Of a stretch of DNA of 64,000 nucleotides, positions 24,263 through 33,664 are shown piece after piece. The stretch is taken from NCBI GenBank assembly GCA_902558435.1, contig CACEDU010000003.1, positions 62,001 to 126,000 on the forward strand, given 5' to 3'. The translations under genes and the position numbers were made by a program. Each line of letters begins with the position of its first letter. The first letter of the stretch is position 1. Below the pieces are notes generated by a model. The model ran no database searches and was not told where the DNA came from. It was given only the letters and a program-made list of their open reading frames with translations. This DNA is from an uncultured Pelagibacteraceae bacterium. GTDB lineage: Bacteria; Pseudomonadota; Alphaproteobacteria; Pelagibacterales; Pelagibacteraceae.

Positions 24263-25005
24263 TGGAAATAAATTTCCTTTTTTTTATAAGTGTTGTTCCT
24301 GCTATTATTTTATATGGGATTGCAAAGTCTGGTTTAGGTGGCTCTATATCATTGATATCTGTTCCTTTGATGACTGTTGTTATGCCATTACAACAAGCAC
24401 TTGCAATCATTCTACCTATTCTAATATTTTCAGATATCATAGCTGTATATAGATTTAGAAGAGAATTTAATTTTAGTATTCTTAAAGTAATAGTACCCTT
24501 TGCAGCTGTTGGAATTATAATTGGTTCACTTACTTTTAGTTATTTTTCCGAAAATTTATTAAAATTTATTGTTGGAATAATGGGTTTTTTATTTGCTGGA
24601 CATTATTTTTTGTTTAAAAAAGAAAAAACAATTCCAGCTAAGCAAAATTTTTTAAAGGGAGCTATATGCTCGTCAATAGCAGGATTTTCAAGTTTTTGTG
24701 TACACGCAGGTGGAACTCCTACGAGTCTTTATTTATTACCATTAAGATTAAAAAAAGAAGTTTACGTTGGAACTAGAATAATTTTTTTTGGCTGTGTTAA
24801 TCTAATAAAACTTCCACTATACATTTATTTATCAATGATGAATTTTGATACATTGTATCAATCTATCTCCCTTTTCCCTTTAGCTATAATTGGAATATTT
24901 ATTGGGTATAAATTATTAAAAATTATAGAAGAAAATTTATTTTATAATATTCTTTATGCATTAATTCTTTTAAGCAGCACTAAACTTATAATAGACTTTA
25001 TTTAA
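24262..25005 (+). CDS. TauE/SafE-family membrane transporter
   Basis: A 247-residue protein with 7-8 hydrophobic segments and the family glycine motif S-G-L-G-G-S-I-S-L-I-S-V-P-L near 18-31, plus a C-V-H-A-G-G-T-P-T segment in the second half. Sulfite, sulfonate or other anion export is the family's general activity. It starts in the stop of the GT9 gene and has no obvious sulfur-related neighbour, so the substrate is open. Confidence 0.82.
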   Translation: MEINFLFFISVVPAIILYGIAKSGLGGSISLISVPLMTVVMPLQQALAIILPILIFSDIIAVYRFRREFNFSILKVIVPFAAVGIIIGSLTFSYFSENLLKFIVGIMGFLFAGHYFLFKKEKTIPAKQNFLKGAICSSIAGFSSFCVHAGGTPTSLYLLPLRLKKEVYVGTRIIFFGCVNLIKLPLYIYLSMMNFDTLYQSISLFPLAIIGIFIGYKLLKIIEENLFYNILYALILLSSTKLIIDFI

Positions 25006-25010
25006 ATACT

Positions 25011-26081
25011 TTAAGAATTATCACTAAATTTTTTAAGTATAATTGGAAGAAAAGCTACAATTATTAATATTCTCAAAAAATGGTGATAGCTCACAAAAAT
25101 TGGATCAATATTATAAGCTACACTTATTACTACCATCTCATGTATGCCACCTGGAGCAAAACTTAAAAATGTTGGAATGAAATCAAAGCCAAGAAATTGT
25201 AAAAAATATGCAGTTACCATTGCAACAATTACAAGTATAGAACTGACTATAACTCCGTGAAATATATAAAAAAATAATTCTTTCAATTTTAAACCATTCA
25301 ATCTACTTCCAAGCGCTGTTCCTAAAAAAATAAAAGCTATATTTATTACAAAATCAGGAAATCTAGCATTAACAATTTCAAAAGTATAAAATAATCCAGA
25401 TAAAGCCATTGCACCCACAAGAATAGGAGAGGGAATTTTAAGTTTCTTTAAAAATAGTGAAAATAAATAGCAAATAAAAATTAAAAATATTATTTCAAAA
25501 TAATATCTAAGATTGTAGATGTTATCGTAATTATATCCTTCGATTTCCGAAAAACCTAAATTACTTATAAATAAAATTGGCACAAAACTAACGATAAAAA
25601 TTACTCTTGTTGCTTGTGGTATTAATACTTGCTTATGATTATCTTTTTTACCATATTCTAAAAGTGCTGCTGCAATTGGAACAAATGCACCTGGCAGAGC
25701 TGCTAAAGTAGCAATAAATTTATCAAATTTACAAACTTTAACAAAATATAAACCAGCAAATATTGTACTTACAATGGTACATACCAACATTGCTACAGAT
25801 GAAAATACCCACAAATGTATTTTGTATAATAAAGATACATTTAGTGTCCCGCCAAGAATTATTCCAACCATTAAAAAAATAGGATTTAATAATTTTGTGG
25901 GAAACTTTATGTCAAATTTTGTAAAAGCCACACAAAGATTCAAACCAAGAGAACCTAATAACCATGGCAAAGGCAGCCCAATTATAGTTCCAATATAACC
26001 ACCTATAATACCAATAGCTAGAGCTTTATAGCTGGCACCCAAATCTTTAAAAAAATTTTGAAATGATAAAGTATTTAACAT
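25011..26081 (-). CDS. AbrB-family (duplicated) integral membrane protein
   Basis: A 356-residue membrane protein of about ten helices in two similar halves, each with an internal repeat. Visible family-like blocks are G-L-P-L-P-W-L-L-G-S-L-G, the glycine-rich A-A-L-P-G-A-F-V-P-I-A-A near the middle and S-F-A-P-G-G-I-H-E-M-V-V-I near the C-terminus. This matches the AbrB group (sometimes labelled ammonia monooxygenase-like), suspected transporters or regulators, not oxygenases. It reads away from tctC with 77 bp between the chosen starts. Confidence 0.75.
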   Translation of the reverse strand: MLNTLSFQNFFKDLGASYKALAIGIIGGYIGTIIGLPLPWLLGSLGLNLCVAFTKFDIKFPTKLLNPIFLMVGIILGGTLNVSLLYKIHLWVFSSVAMLVCTIVSTIFAGLYFVKVCKFDKFIATLAALPGAFVPIAAALLEYGKKDNHKQVLIPQATRVIFIVSFVPILFISNLGFSEIEGYNYDNIYNLRYYFEIIFLIFICYLFSLFLKKLKIPSPILVGAMALSGLFYTFEIVNARFPDFVINIAFIFLGTALGSRLNGLKLKELFFYIFHGVIVSSILVIVAMVTAYFLQFLGFDFIPTFLSFAPGGIHEMVVISVAYNIDPIFVSYHHFLRILIIVAFLPIILKKFSDNS

Positions 26082-26158
26082 TTACGTAATCATTATTGAC
26101 ACTAAATATAAATCTATGTTTAATATCAGGTATTATAATTATAATAAGAGAGGTAATA

Positions 26159-27139
26159 ATGAAACTAATTAAATCTTTAATTACAGTTTTATTCTCAACT
26201 TTACTTTTAATTTCAGCAACAACTTCAAGCTCAGTAGCAATGGATAAATTGCACTTTGTAATCGGTGGTGGTGCTGGAGGTGGTTGGGATGGAACTGCTA
26301 GAGGAACAGGAGAAGCTTTAACAAAAGCTGGAATGTTAAAAAGTGCATCATTTGAAAATATGTCAGGTGGTGGAGGTGGAAAAGCTTTAGCTTACATGAT
26401 CAATACAAAACCCGCTAATACAATTCTAGTTCAATCAACACCATTGGTCTTAAGATCAATCACAAGACACAAAGGTTATGTAAAAGGTAATGGTACTTTA
26501 TCTTACAAAGATGTTGTGCCAATTGCTGGAGTTATTGGTGATTATGGAGCTATTGCAGTAGCAAAAAGTTCACCGTTTAAAAATTTTAAAGATGTAGTTG
26601 ATGCTTACAATAAAGATCCAAATTCAGTTAAGATGGCTGGTGGTTCTGTCAGAGGAAGCATGGACCATTTAATTGGCGCTTTAGCTTTTCAAGCAGCAGG
26701 AGCTGACCCGAATGCAGTTGCATATATACCATATGATGCTGGAGGAAAAGCATTAGCTGGACTTTTATCTGGGGAGACTCAAATTATATCAACAGGCTTA
26801 GGTGAATTGATGGGTGCAAGAGACCAAGTAAGAATTATTGGTATTACTGCTCCTTCAAGAGTATCTGATGCTCCAGATGCACCGACATTAAAAGAACAAG
26901 GATATGATGTACAATTCGTTAACTGGAGAGGTTTTTTTGGACCTCCAGGAATGAGCAATTCTGATAAATCAAAAATTGCTAAAATGTTAGGCGACGTACA
27001 AAAAACTCCTGAATGGGAAACTGTAAGAGCAAGAAATGCATGGGTTAATATTTATAACCCAGAAGGAAAGTTTGTTTCTTTCTTAGAAAAACAAACTGAA
27101 GAAATGACAGCTCTTATGAAAAAACTAGGAGTAATTTAA
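26159..27139 (+). CDS. tctC: tripartite tricarboxylate transporter binding protein (TctC/Bug family)
   Basis: Periplasmic receptor of 326 residues. I choose ATG 26159 because AGAGAGGTAATA precedes it and it gives a clean signal peptide ending S-S-V-A-M-D; the in-frame upstream start at 26096 adds a second hydrophobic stretch. Bug-family features: F-V-I-G-G-G-A-G-G-G-W-D-G-T-A-R, A-G-G-S-V-R-G-S-M-D-H, Y-I-P-Y-D-A-G-G-K-A, and N-W-R-G-F-F-G-P-P-G. Family ligands are mostly carboxylates; here unknown. First gene of tctCBA plus an amine oxidase. Confidence 0.9.
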   Translation: MKLIKSLITVLFSTLLLISATTSSSVAMDKLHFVIGGGAGGGWDGTARGTGEALTKAGMLKSASFENMSGGGGGKALAYMINTKPANTILVQSTPLVLRSITRHKGYVKGNGTLSYKDVVPIAGVIGDYGAIAVAKSSPFKNFKDVVDAYNKDPNSVKMAGGSVRGSMDHLIGALAFQAAGADPNAVAYIPYDAGGKALAGLLSGETQIISTGLGELMGARDQVRIIGITAPSRVSDAPDAPTLKEQGYDVQFVNWRGFFGPPGMSNSDKSKIAKMLGDVQKTPEWETVRARNAWVNIYNPEGKFVSFLEKQTEEMTALMKKLGVI

Positions 27140-27159
27140 TCTTTAAGATTATTTAAAAT

Positions 27160-27207
27160 AGAGCAGTGAATATAAATACAACAAAAATTATATCACTGCT
27201 CTTTTTT
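27160..27207 (+). terminator. terminator-like stem-loop overlapping the tctB start
   Basis: AGAGCAGTGA (27160-27169) pairs with TCACTGCTCT (27193-27202). The stem continues inward through TATAA/TTATA after one bulged A, and TTTTT follows. The tctB GTG start at 27166 lies inside the 5' arm. It would stop most transcripts after tctC and hide the tctB start in those that pass. Confidence 0.65.
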
Positions 27208-27636
27208 ATTTTCTCAGCATTCTATCTATACACCGCTTATCAAATTCAGGTTTTTGCATTTGATGAAAATGCACCATTTAATGCTAGAACATTTCCAATT
27301 TATTTAGGCTATGCAGGATTATTTTTTTCTGGGTTAAAACTTGTTCTACCTGAGCCTAACACCATAAAAGTAGACCATAAAAATCTAGAATATAAAAAAA
27401 CAGCGATACTTATAGTAATTGCAATTATTTATGGAGCTACAATTTTAAAAGTTGGATATTTTTTAACCACTTCTTTATTTTTGTTTTCATCTTATTATTT
27501 TTTAGGTGAGAGAAGATGGGTCTTGATGTTTTTTTTATCATTTCCCTTCGTGGCAGCTTTTATGTACCTTCTTCATGGTATTCTTGATATTTATTTAAGA
27601 GATCCATTTTTACAATCAATTGGAGTTATGGGATGA
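27166..27636 (+). CDS. tctB: tripartite tricarboxylate transporter small membrane subunit
   Basis: A 156-residue protein with four hydrophobic segments, matching TctB in size and topology. The start is GTG at 27166; no ATG is available before the first membrane segment. The start sits within a terminator-like hairpin. The loop after the first helix (F-D-E-N-A-P-F-N-A-R-T-F-P) resembles the conserved periplasmic segment of TctB. It overlaps tctA by 4 bp. Confidence 0.82.
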   Translation: MNINTTKIISLLFFIFSAFYLYTAYQIQVFAFDENAPFNARTFPIYLGYAGLFFSGLKLVLPEPNTIKVDHKNLEYKKTAILIVIAIIYGATILKVGYFLTTSLFLFSSYYFLGERRWVLMFFLSFPFVAAFMYLLHGILDIYLRDPFLQSIGVMG

Positions 27637-29129
27637 TCGAAGGAATTTTAATTGGATTAACCACAGCTCTTACACTCCAAAATATTTTAATGGTAATGGT
27701 AGGTTGTTTTTTTGGAACTATTATTGGAATGTTGCCTGGACTTGGTCCAATGACAGCCATTGCTTTAATGATACCAATTACCTATGGTTTTGATCCTGCT
27801 ACAGGATTGATTCTCATGGCTGGAGTTTATTATGGTGCTGTATTTGGTGGCTCGACTTCCTCAATTTTGCTTAACGCACCGGGTGTTCCAGGGACAGTTG
27901 CCACATCATTTGATGGTTACCCAATGGCACAACAAGGAAAGGCAGGCAAGGCTTTAGCAATTGCTGCTTGGAGTTCTTTTGCAGGAGGGACATTGTCTGC
28001 AATTTATCTTTTATTTATGGCACCCAGTTTGTCTAAAGTAAGTTTGTCATTCAGATCGCCAGATTATTTCGCTTTAATGATTCTAGGTCTAACCGCTATT
28101 GCTGCTTTTTCTTCTAAAGGTCAATTTTTAAAAGCAATGATGATGGTAGTATTAGGTTTAATGTTAGCTTCAGTTGGTCAAGATAGCTTATCGGATATTA
28201 CAAGATTTACATTTGACAATATGAACTTAACAGATGGAATTAGCTTTGTTCTTGTTGTAATGGCTACATTTGCAATGAGTGAAGCGCTTACAATTATTTT
28301 AAAAAGAAATGATCCAACTAGTGCTGCTAAACAAGTTTCATTGACAGAACTTGGTTCCATTAAAATCAATAAAGAGGAAAGAACCAAAATGTATAAAACA
28401 ATCCCCAGATCATCAATAATAGGTTTTTTAATAGGTGTATTACCAGGTGCTGGTGCAACAATTGCATCTTTTTTAGCCTATGGAATGGAAAGAAATGTAG
28501 TTAACGACGAGGAAAAAGAAAAATTTGGTAAAGGAAGTGTAAATGGTTTGTCAGCTCCTGAAACTGCAAATAATGCAGCTTGTTCTGGTTCATTTGTGCC
28601 CATGTTGACACTAGGTATACCAGGAAGCGGAACTACAGCGGTTATGTTAGGGGCACTATTAGGTTTTGGAGTTCAGCCTGGACCAAGATTGTATATGACA
28701 AATCCTGAAATTTTTTGGTCCATAATTATGTCAATGTATATTGGAATGGTAATATTATTAATATTAAATCTTCCTCTCATTCCATACATTGCAAGAATTC
28801 TTGCTGTTCCAAAAAATTATTTAATACCTTTAATTTTATTTTTTTCAGTTACAGGAATTTATGTAATGTCTTTCAATAACTTCGATATTTATTTAATGAT
28901 TGGAATTGCAGTTGTTGCAACATTTTTAAGACTATATGATTTTCCTATGCCACCTCTAATACTTGCCTTTGTATTAGGAGGTCTAATGGAGGAAAATTTA
29001 AGACGATCTTTGCTATTAAGCAACGGATCATGGGAGTTTCTATGGGACAGAACACTTACATTGTGTATTCTTTTAACGACAATTTTAATAGTTGTCTGGC
29101 ATTTCTATAAATCTATAATAAGGAAATGA
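27633..29129 (+). CDS. tctA: tripartite tricarboxylate transporter large permease
   Basis: A 498-residue membrane protein with about 11-12 helices. It carries both family signatures: G-M-L-P-G-L-G-P-M-T-A near 32-42, G-A-V-F-G-G-S-T-S-S-I-L-L-N-A-P-G, and the mirrored G-V-L-P-G-A-G-A-T-I-A with T-L-G-I-P-G-S-G-T-T-A in the second half. It forms the translocation pathway. Its stop overlaps the start of the Tat-exported amine oxidase by 4 bp. Confidence 0.94.
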   Translation: MIEGILIGLTTALTLQNILMVMVGCFFGTIIGMLPGLGPMTAIALMIPITYGFDPATGLILMAGVYYGAVFGGSTSSILLNAPGVPGTVATSFDGYPMAQQGKAGKALAIAAWSSFAGGTLSAIYLLFMAPSLSKVSLSFRSPDYFALMILGLTAIAAFSSKGQFLKAMMMVVLGLMLASVGQDSLSDITRFTFDNMNLTDGISFVLVVMATFAMSEALTIILKRNDPTSAAKQVSLTELGSIKINKEERTKMYKTIPRSSIIGFLIGVLPGAGATIASFLAYGMERNVVNDEEKEKFGKGSVNGLSAPETANNAACSGSFVPMLTLGIPGSGTTAVMLGALLGFGVQPGPRLYMTNPEIFWSIIMSMYIGMVILLILNLPLIPYIARILAVPKNYLIPLILFFSVTGIYVMSFNNFDIYLMIGIAVVATFLRLYDFPMPPLILAFVLGGLMEENLRRSLLLSNGSWEFLWDRTLTLCILLTTILIVVWHFYKSIIRK

Positions 29130-30475
29130 TAAATAGAAGAAAATTTCTAAAAACATCTTTATCGTCATTAGCATTATTAAGCCTACCTAAAATATCCCTC
29201 GCTCAAAATAATTACGATGTTGTAGTGATTGGTGCTGGAGCATCTGGATTAGCTGCAACTTCAAATTTAATGGCATCGGGCAAATCTGTACTATGTATTG
29301 AAGCAATGAGTAGAAAAGGTGGAAGATGCCACACTGATAATTCTATTTTTGGCGTTCCATATGATATGGGCGCTCACTGGTTACATCAATACAGTAAAAA
29401 CCAAATAGCAGAATTTGGCAAAAAACATAAAGATAAATTTAATATCTACAAAGCCAAAGAGCCTTTGATGATTTATGATGGAGAAAAGAAAATTAAGGGC
29501 TTTAAGCTTGGAAAACTGTATTCAAAGGTTGAAAAGAAACAATGGAAAAAAAATGATATTCCATCAAAAGATGAGCCATTTATGAGCCAAATTCCAGAAA
29601 AATGGAAAAAAAATAAATGGTTTCATTCTGTCCATCAATTGCTTGGTCCGTGTCAGCCAGCTGTGGACTTTGATGATTATACTTTAAACGATGATCATAC
29701 TAATTCGACACATAAAGGTGAGGGAGATGGATATGTAAAAGAGGGTTATGGAACTTTACTTGCCTATTACAGAAGAGATGTACCAGTTAAATTAAAAACT
29801 GTGGTAAACGAAATTAAATGGGGTGGTAAAGGTGTACAAATAGAGACTAATCAAGGAACTATAAGTGCAAAAACATGTGTGATAACGGTTTCTGTAGCAG
29901 TATTAAATGCTGGAAAAATAAAATTTAGTCCCGCACTACCCCTAGAGAAATATGAAGCATTTGATGGAATAAGATTAGGAACTTACAATCACATTACATT
30001 CCAGTTAAAAGATGATTTTTATAAAAAATACAAAGTGAAAGATGATACATATTTTGTAAATAGAATTGAAAATACAATAAACGGATCTCCTGCTGGTTCT
30101 TGTGCTACGCTAAAAATATCAGGAACTAATATTTCATATTTTGATGTAGGAGGAAAATTTGCTCAACATTTAGAGGCTGAGGGTAAAGATGCCTCTGTTG
30201 ATTTTGTATTAAATAGGCTTCGTTCAGCATTTGGCTCTAAAATTGATAAATATTTTATAAAAGCTCATGTAACAGCATGGGGAAAAAACCCATTTACACT
30301 TGGATCTTATTCAAGCGCCATACCTGGAAAATCTCATTTAAGAAAAATATTAAAAATACCAGTTGCAAATAAATTATTCTTTGCTGGTGAAGCAACCACA
30401 GGAGTTTATGCAACATGTCATGGAGCAGATCTAAGTGGTGAAAGAGCTGCTAAACAAGTTTTAAATTTTATTTAA
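29126..30475 (+). CDS. Tat-exported flavin amine oxidase
   Basis: FAD-dependent oxidoreductase of 449 residues. The N-terminus carries a twin-arginine signal N-R-R-K-F-L-K at 3-9 with a hydrophobic stretch ending near S-L-A-Q, so the folded flavoprotein should reach the periplasm. The FAD-binding G36-A-G-A-S-G41 and E59-A, the R-K-G-G-R-C-H motif, and the C-terminal F-F-A-G-E-A-T-T-G motif define the monoamine-oxidase/lysine-specific-demethylase-like family. It is coupled to tctA by a 4 bp overlap. The substrate may be an amine whose product is taken up by the transporter; that is inference. Confidence 0.85.
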   Translation: MINRRKFLKTSLSSLALLSLPKISLAQNNYDVVVIGAGASGLAATSNLMASGKSVLCIEAMSRKGGRCHTDNSIFGVPYDMGAHWLHQYSKNQIAEFGKKHKDKFNIYKAKEPLMIYDGEKKIKGFKLGKLYSKVEKKQWKKNDIPSKDEPFMSQIPEKWKKNKWFHSVHQLLGPCQPAVDFDDYTLNDDHTNSTHKGEGDGYVKEGYGTLLAYYRRDVPVKLKTVVNEIKWGGKGVQIETNQGTISAKTCVITVSVAVLNAGKIKFSPALPLEKYEAFDGIRLGTYNHITFQLKDDFYKKYKVKDDTYFVNRIENTINGSPAGSCATLKISGTNISYFDVGGKFAQHLEAEGKDASVDFVLNRLRSAFGSKIDKYFIKAHVTAWGKNPFTLGSYSSAIPGKSHLRKILKIPVANKLFFAGEATTGVYATCHGADLSGERAAKQVLNFI

Positions 30476-30891
30476 GTAATATAAATTTTATCTGATAAAC
30501 CGTAACAAAGTATAGCCATCATAATTAAAAAGACTGTAGGCGCTATAATACCTTCATTCGTAACTTTTTCATTAAGACCAGTTTTATCAATTTTAAGCGA
30601 GTAGAAATTTGTTCCTAAAACACATGCATGTATAATAAATATTAAATTAAAAAATGCCCAAGTACCTTCAACTCCATTTGGTCTTACAAACATTATATAA
30701 ATAGCCATTATTACCCAACCAAGCATTAGTGCTCCAACAAATCTAACCATTACAGCTGCACTATGATCTATACCAAACTTATCCATAAATTTTTTGGTTC
30801 CAACAATTGTTTGAAAACAATATGCGGCTATTCCTATAAAATGTGCAAGAAAGATAATTAAGTAAAAAATGTTATTAAACTTTGCGATCAT
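30472..30891 (-). CDS. four-helix integral membrane protein, unknown
   Basis: A 139-residue protein with four hydrophobic segments (about 7-27, 45-66, 77-95, 116-137) and short polar loops. No catalytic or binding motif is recognised. It converges with the amine oxidase, overlapping its stop by 4 bp, and lies 9 bp downstream of the GT4 gene. Function unknown. Confidence 0.6.
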   Translation of the reverse strand: MIAKFNNIFYLIIFLAHFIGIAAYCFQTIVGTKKFMDKFGIDHSAAVMVRFVGALMLGWVIMAIYIMFVRPNGVEGTWAFFNLIFIIHACVLGTNFYSLKIDKTGLNEKVTNEGIIAPTVFLIMMAILCYGLSDKIYIT

Positions 30892-30900
30892 ATTTCTATT

Positions 30901-31983
30901 TTATAAGATTCTCTTATATTTTTCAATTATCTTATTCCATAGAAAGTTTGTAGAATAAATTTTTGCTTCATTGCCATACTCTAGATATTTATTTTCTTTA
31001 AAAAGAGTATCTATACTTGCGTAAATGTCTTCTAGTTTGTTACCATCGCATATTAAACCAGTTTTTTCATGAATTATTGCATCTGAAGCTCCTCCATCTT
31101 TACCTCCAATAGACGGAATACCATATTGGGCAGCTTCAACATAGGCTATACCAAAACCTTCAACTGATTTTTTATAAATTATGGATGGCATTACAAAAAT
31201 GTTTGATTTTAAAATAAGAGCATTTTTTAAATCGGTTGGTATATCTTTTAAAAAAGTTACTTGATTTTCTAATTTTAGCTCAACAACTAATTTTTTTAAT
31301 TTTTCTTCCTCATCTCCATACCCGATGCATGTATAAATTATATCTGGATAAATTTCTTTTAGGTTTCTAACAGCCATAATTACCTTTTCATGATTTTTTC
31401 TTTTATCAAATCTTGAAACTGTAATTAGTCTATTTTTCTTACCCTTTAATATTTCTTCAGCTTCATCTAAATATTTTTTTGGAACTTCAATTACTGGATC
31501 AATTCCAGGATTTATAACAACTATTTTTTTTTCATCTACGCCTAGGTCTATAGCTAAGTTTTTTGTATAATTTGAATTAGCAACAATATGATCTACATTA
31601 TTTAGAACAGATATTACTTTCTTATTTAATCCAGAGCCTTTAGGGTGATTTATTTCTTTTGAATGAATTAGACAGATTTTCTTTTTATTTGTTTTAATTA
31701 GTTCTAAACTTTTCCAATGATCAGCAATCAAACATTCTACATTTTTATTATTTTCAAGATAATCATTTATCAAATAAGATTTTCGATATTTTCTAATTAG
31801 CTTCATTCCACTAACTCTTTCAATTGAAAATGAAACAGAACTATCAAATTCTTCGTGATTTTCATGGTAATCTGCAAATACTTTTATTAAATTAAGTTTT
31901 GCAAGAGATCTCGCCAATCCCCACATGAGATTTTGCATGCCTCCTAACTCTGGTGGAAAAGTTCTAGTAATCAATAAATACAT
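30901..31983 (-). CDS. family 4 glycosyltransferase
   Basis: A 360-residue GT-B enzyme. The N-terminal acceptor domain starts T-R-T-F-P-P-E-L-G-G-M-Q. The C-terminal GT4 domain shows S-R-F-D-K-R-K-N-H-E-K near 190-200 and the donor-site E-G-F-G-I-A-Y-V-E-A-A-Q-Y-G-I-P (E-x7-E motif). Likely adds a hexose or related sugar to a lipid-linked or lipopolysaccharide acceptor at the inner membrane. Separated from the thioredoxin-like gene by 6 bp. Confidence 0.87.
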   Translation of the reverse strand: MYLLITRTFPPELGGMQNLMWGLARSLAKLNLIKVFADYHENHEEFDSSVSFSIERVSGMKLIRKYRKSYLINDYLENNKNVECLIADHWKSLELIKTNKKKICLIHSKEINHPKGSGLNKKVISVLNNVDHIVANSNYTKNLAIDLGVDEKKIVVINPGIDPVIEVPKKYLDEAEEILKGKKNRLITVSRFDKRKNHEKVIMAVRNLKEIYPDIIYTCIGYGDEEEKLKKLVVELKLENQVTFLKDIPTDLKNALILKSNIFVMPSIIYKKSVEGFGIAYVEAAQYGIPSIGGKDGGASDAIIHEKTGLICDGNKLEDIYASIDTLFKENKYLEYGNEAKIYSTNFLWNKIIEKYKRIL

Positions 31984-31989
31984 TATTTA

Positions 31990-32541
31990 TTAAAACCACT
32001 TAATACTGCAGCCCATACTTGGAAACTGTTCATTTGGACCTTTGTTGGATTTTGCAATCATTTTCATAGCTTTTTTTAGCTCACTGTCTCCATTTTCAGT
32101 AGGTTTTAAATTTTGTAACTCTCTTATTCTTCCTCTGTATTGAAGTTCAAGATCTTTATTGTACCCAAAAAAATCAGGAGTACAGACTGCACCATAAGTT
32201 TTTGCTACTTCTTGGGTTTCATCCATTACATATGGAAAATTAAAGTTATGATTTTTTGAAAATTTAACCATATTATCAAATGAGTCTTCCTCGTATCTTT
32301 TTGGGTCATTTGACATTATTGCTATAGATTTAATACCATCATTCTCTAAATCCTTACAGTCTTCGACCACATTTTTGATCACTGCCAAAACATAAGGACA
32401 GTGATTACAGATAAACATTATTAATGTTCCATTTTCACCCTTTGCATCATTCAATGAAATTATTTTATTGTCTATTGATTTAAGTTCAAAGTAATCAGCT
32501 TTTTTACCGAAGTCACAAATTGGTGTTTTTGTTAATGCCAT
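31990..32541 (-). CDS. thioredoxin-fold redoxin family protein
   Basis: A 183-residue thioredoxin/AhpC-type protein with no signal peptide, so cytoplasmic. The redox motif is C45-N-H-C48 in F-I-C-N-H-C-P-Y, followed by the peroxiredoxin-like strand order, a cis-proline region (C-T-P-D-F-F-G) and a C-terminal M-G-C-S-I-K-W-F motif with a third cysteine. Related proteins are usually called thioredoxin-family or peroxiredoxin-like; substrate not known. Confidence 0.82.
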   Translation of the reverse strand: MALTKTPICDFGKKADYFELKSIDNKIISLNDAKGENGTLIMFICNHCPYVLAVIKNVVEDCKDLENDGIKSIAIMSNDPKRYEEDSFDNMVKFSKNHNFNFPYVMDETQEVAKTYGAVCTPDFFGYNKDLELQYRGRIRELQNLKPTENGDSELKKAMKMIAKSNKGPNEQFPSMGCSIKWF

Positions 32542-32561
32542 GATAAAAGACTATATAATTT

Positions 32562-33074
32562 ATGTTTTACGATTTAAAAGATAAAAAACCAAAAAACCTT
32601 GGCGAAAATTGGGTAGCACCCAACGCTGTTATAATTGGAGATGTAACATTAGAAAAAAACTCCAGTGTCTGGTTTAATGCAACTCTTAGAGGTGATATCG
32701 AAAATATACACATTGGAGAAGGTTCAAATGTACAAGATGGAAGTGTTTTACATACAGACCCTGGTTATCCTTTGAAAATTGGAAAAAATGTAACCATTGG
32801 TCATATGGTTATGCTTCATGGTTGCACAATTGACGATAATTCTTTAATTGGGATTGGAGCAGTTGTTCTTAATAGAGCAAAAATTGGAAAGAATTGTATA
32901 ATTGGTGCTAAATCATTAGTAACAGAGAGAAAAGAAATTCCTGATAATTCTTTAGTAATGGGTTCACCTGGAAAGATTATTCGTCAGTTAACTGATGATG
33001 AAATTGAAGCAGTAAAACAAAATGCTATTAGATACCAAGAAAATTGGAAAAAATATTCAAAGTCTATATTTTAA
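32562..33074 (+). CDS. gamma-class carbonic anhydrase-like protein
   Basis: Left-handed beta-helix (hexapeptide repeat) protein of 170 residues. The three zinc-ligand histidines of the gamma carbonic anhydrase family are visible as H64 (V-L-H-T-D), H81 (I-G-H-M-V) and H86 (L-H-G-C), together with N-A-T-L-R-G-D and N-V-Q-D-G-S. Bacterial homologues (YrdA/PaaY-like) are trimeric and may hydrate CO2 or hydrolyse thioesters. The TAA stop shares its last base with the ATG of the next gene. Confidence 0.87.
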   Translation: MFYDLKDKKPKNLGENWVAPNAVIIGDVTLEKNSSVWFNATLRGDIENIHIGEGSNVQDGSVLHTDPGYPLKIGKNVTIGHMVMLHGCTIDDNSLIGIGAVVLNRAKIGKNCIIGAKSLVTERKEIPDNSLVMGSPGKIIRQLTDDEIEAVKQNAIRYQENWKKYSKSIF

Positions 33075-33664
33075 TGAAAAAACTTTTTTATAGTTTTTTA
33101 ATATTAGTTTTATTAACCCAATTCTCCCAAGCTTTTGAAAGATTTATACCTTTAGAGCTTTTCACAGGTGGAAAAATTAGAAATGATACAGAAATTAAAT
33201 TTACAAAAGCTAATTTGGTATTTGGCGAAAAGAAAAAAAAGGAAATTATAGGTCCTGAGGATTGGAATCATCCAGAAACTGGAGAAATAATAAAAGTTTA
33301 TAAAAGAACAAGAAAAGGACAAAGTGGACTTAAAACTCAGCTATTCACCATAACAAATGATGGACAATGCATAGGAAGAATTTGGGATAGTAGACGTGGT
33401 GGTAGAATAATTGAAAATGGATGTAAATTTCCCTTGGGAATTTGGAAAGAGGGGGAAACCAGGTCTTTTGTAGGGTCTTCTGGAGGTAAACCTAGAAAAA
33501 TTGAATTAACAATTTTAAAATTAGGAAAAAAACAAAATAGCAATCTTAAATTTAATTGGAAATTATATAATATGAAAAATGGAAAATTAATGGATGATAA
33601 CGATTATACTTTTGCTCCAGAAAAAGCGATGATAGAATTAAATGACAAAAATATATCTAAATGA
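33074..33664 (+). CDS. secreted protein, unknown function
   Basis: I start at ATG 33074, which overlaps the upstream stop by 1 bp and gives a normal signal peptide (K-K-L-F-Y-S-F-L-I-L-V-L-L, ending S-Q-A-F); the in-frame ATG at 33044 lies inside the carbonic anhydrase gene. The mature part (196 residues in total) is beta-rich and basic, with D-G-Q-C-I-G-R-I-W-D and G-C-K-F-P-L-G-I-W motifs and two cysteines likely to be paired in the periplasm. It overlaps the metallopeptidase gene by 4 bp. Family not recognised. Confidence 0.62.
   Translation: MKKLFYSFLILVLLTQFSQAFERFIPLELFTGGKIRNDTEIKFTKANLVFGEKKKKEIIGPEDWNHPETGEIIKVYKRTRKGQSGLKTQLFTITNDGQCIGRIWDSRRGGRIIENGCKFPLGIWKEGETRSFVGSSGGKPRKIELTILKLGKKQNSNLKFNWKLYNMKNGKLMDDNDYTFAPEKAMIELNDKNISK

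Noticed and set aside
26096..26158. Longer tctC start at 26096
   Set aside because: It would add a second hydrophobic segment before the signal peptide; the ATG at 26159 has a good ribosome site.
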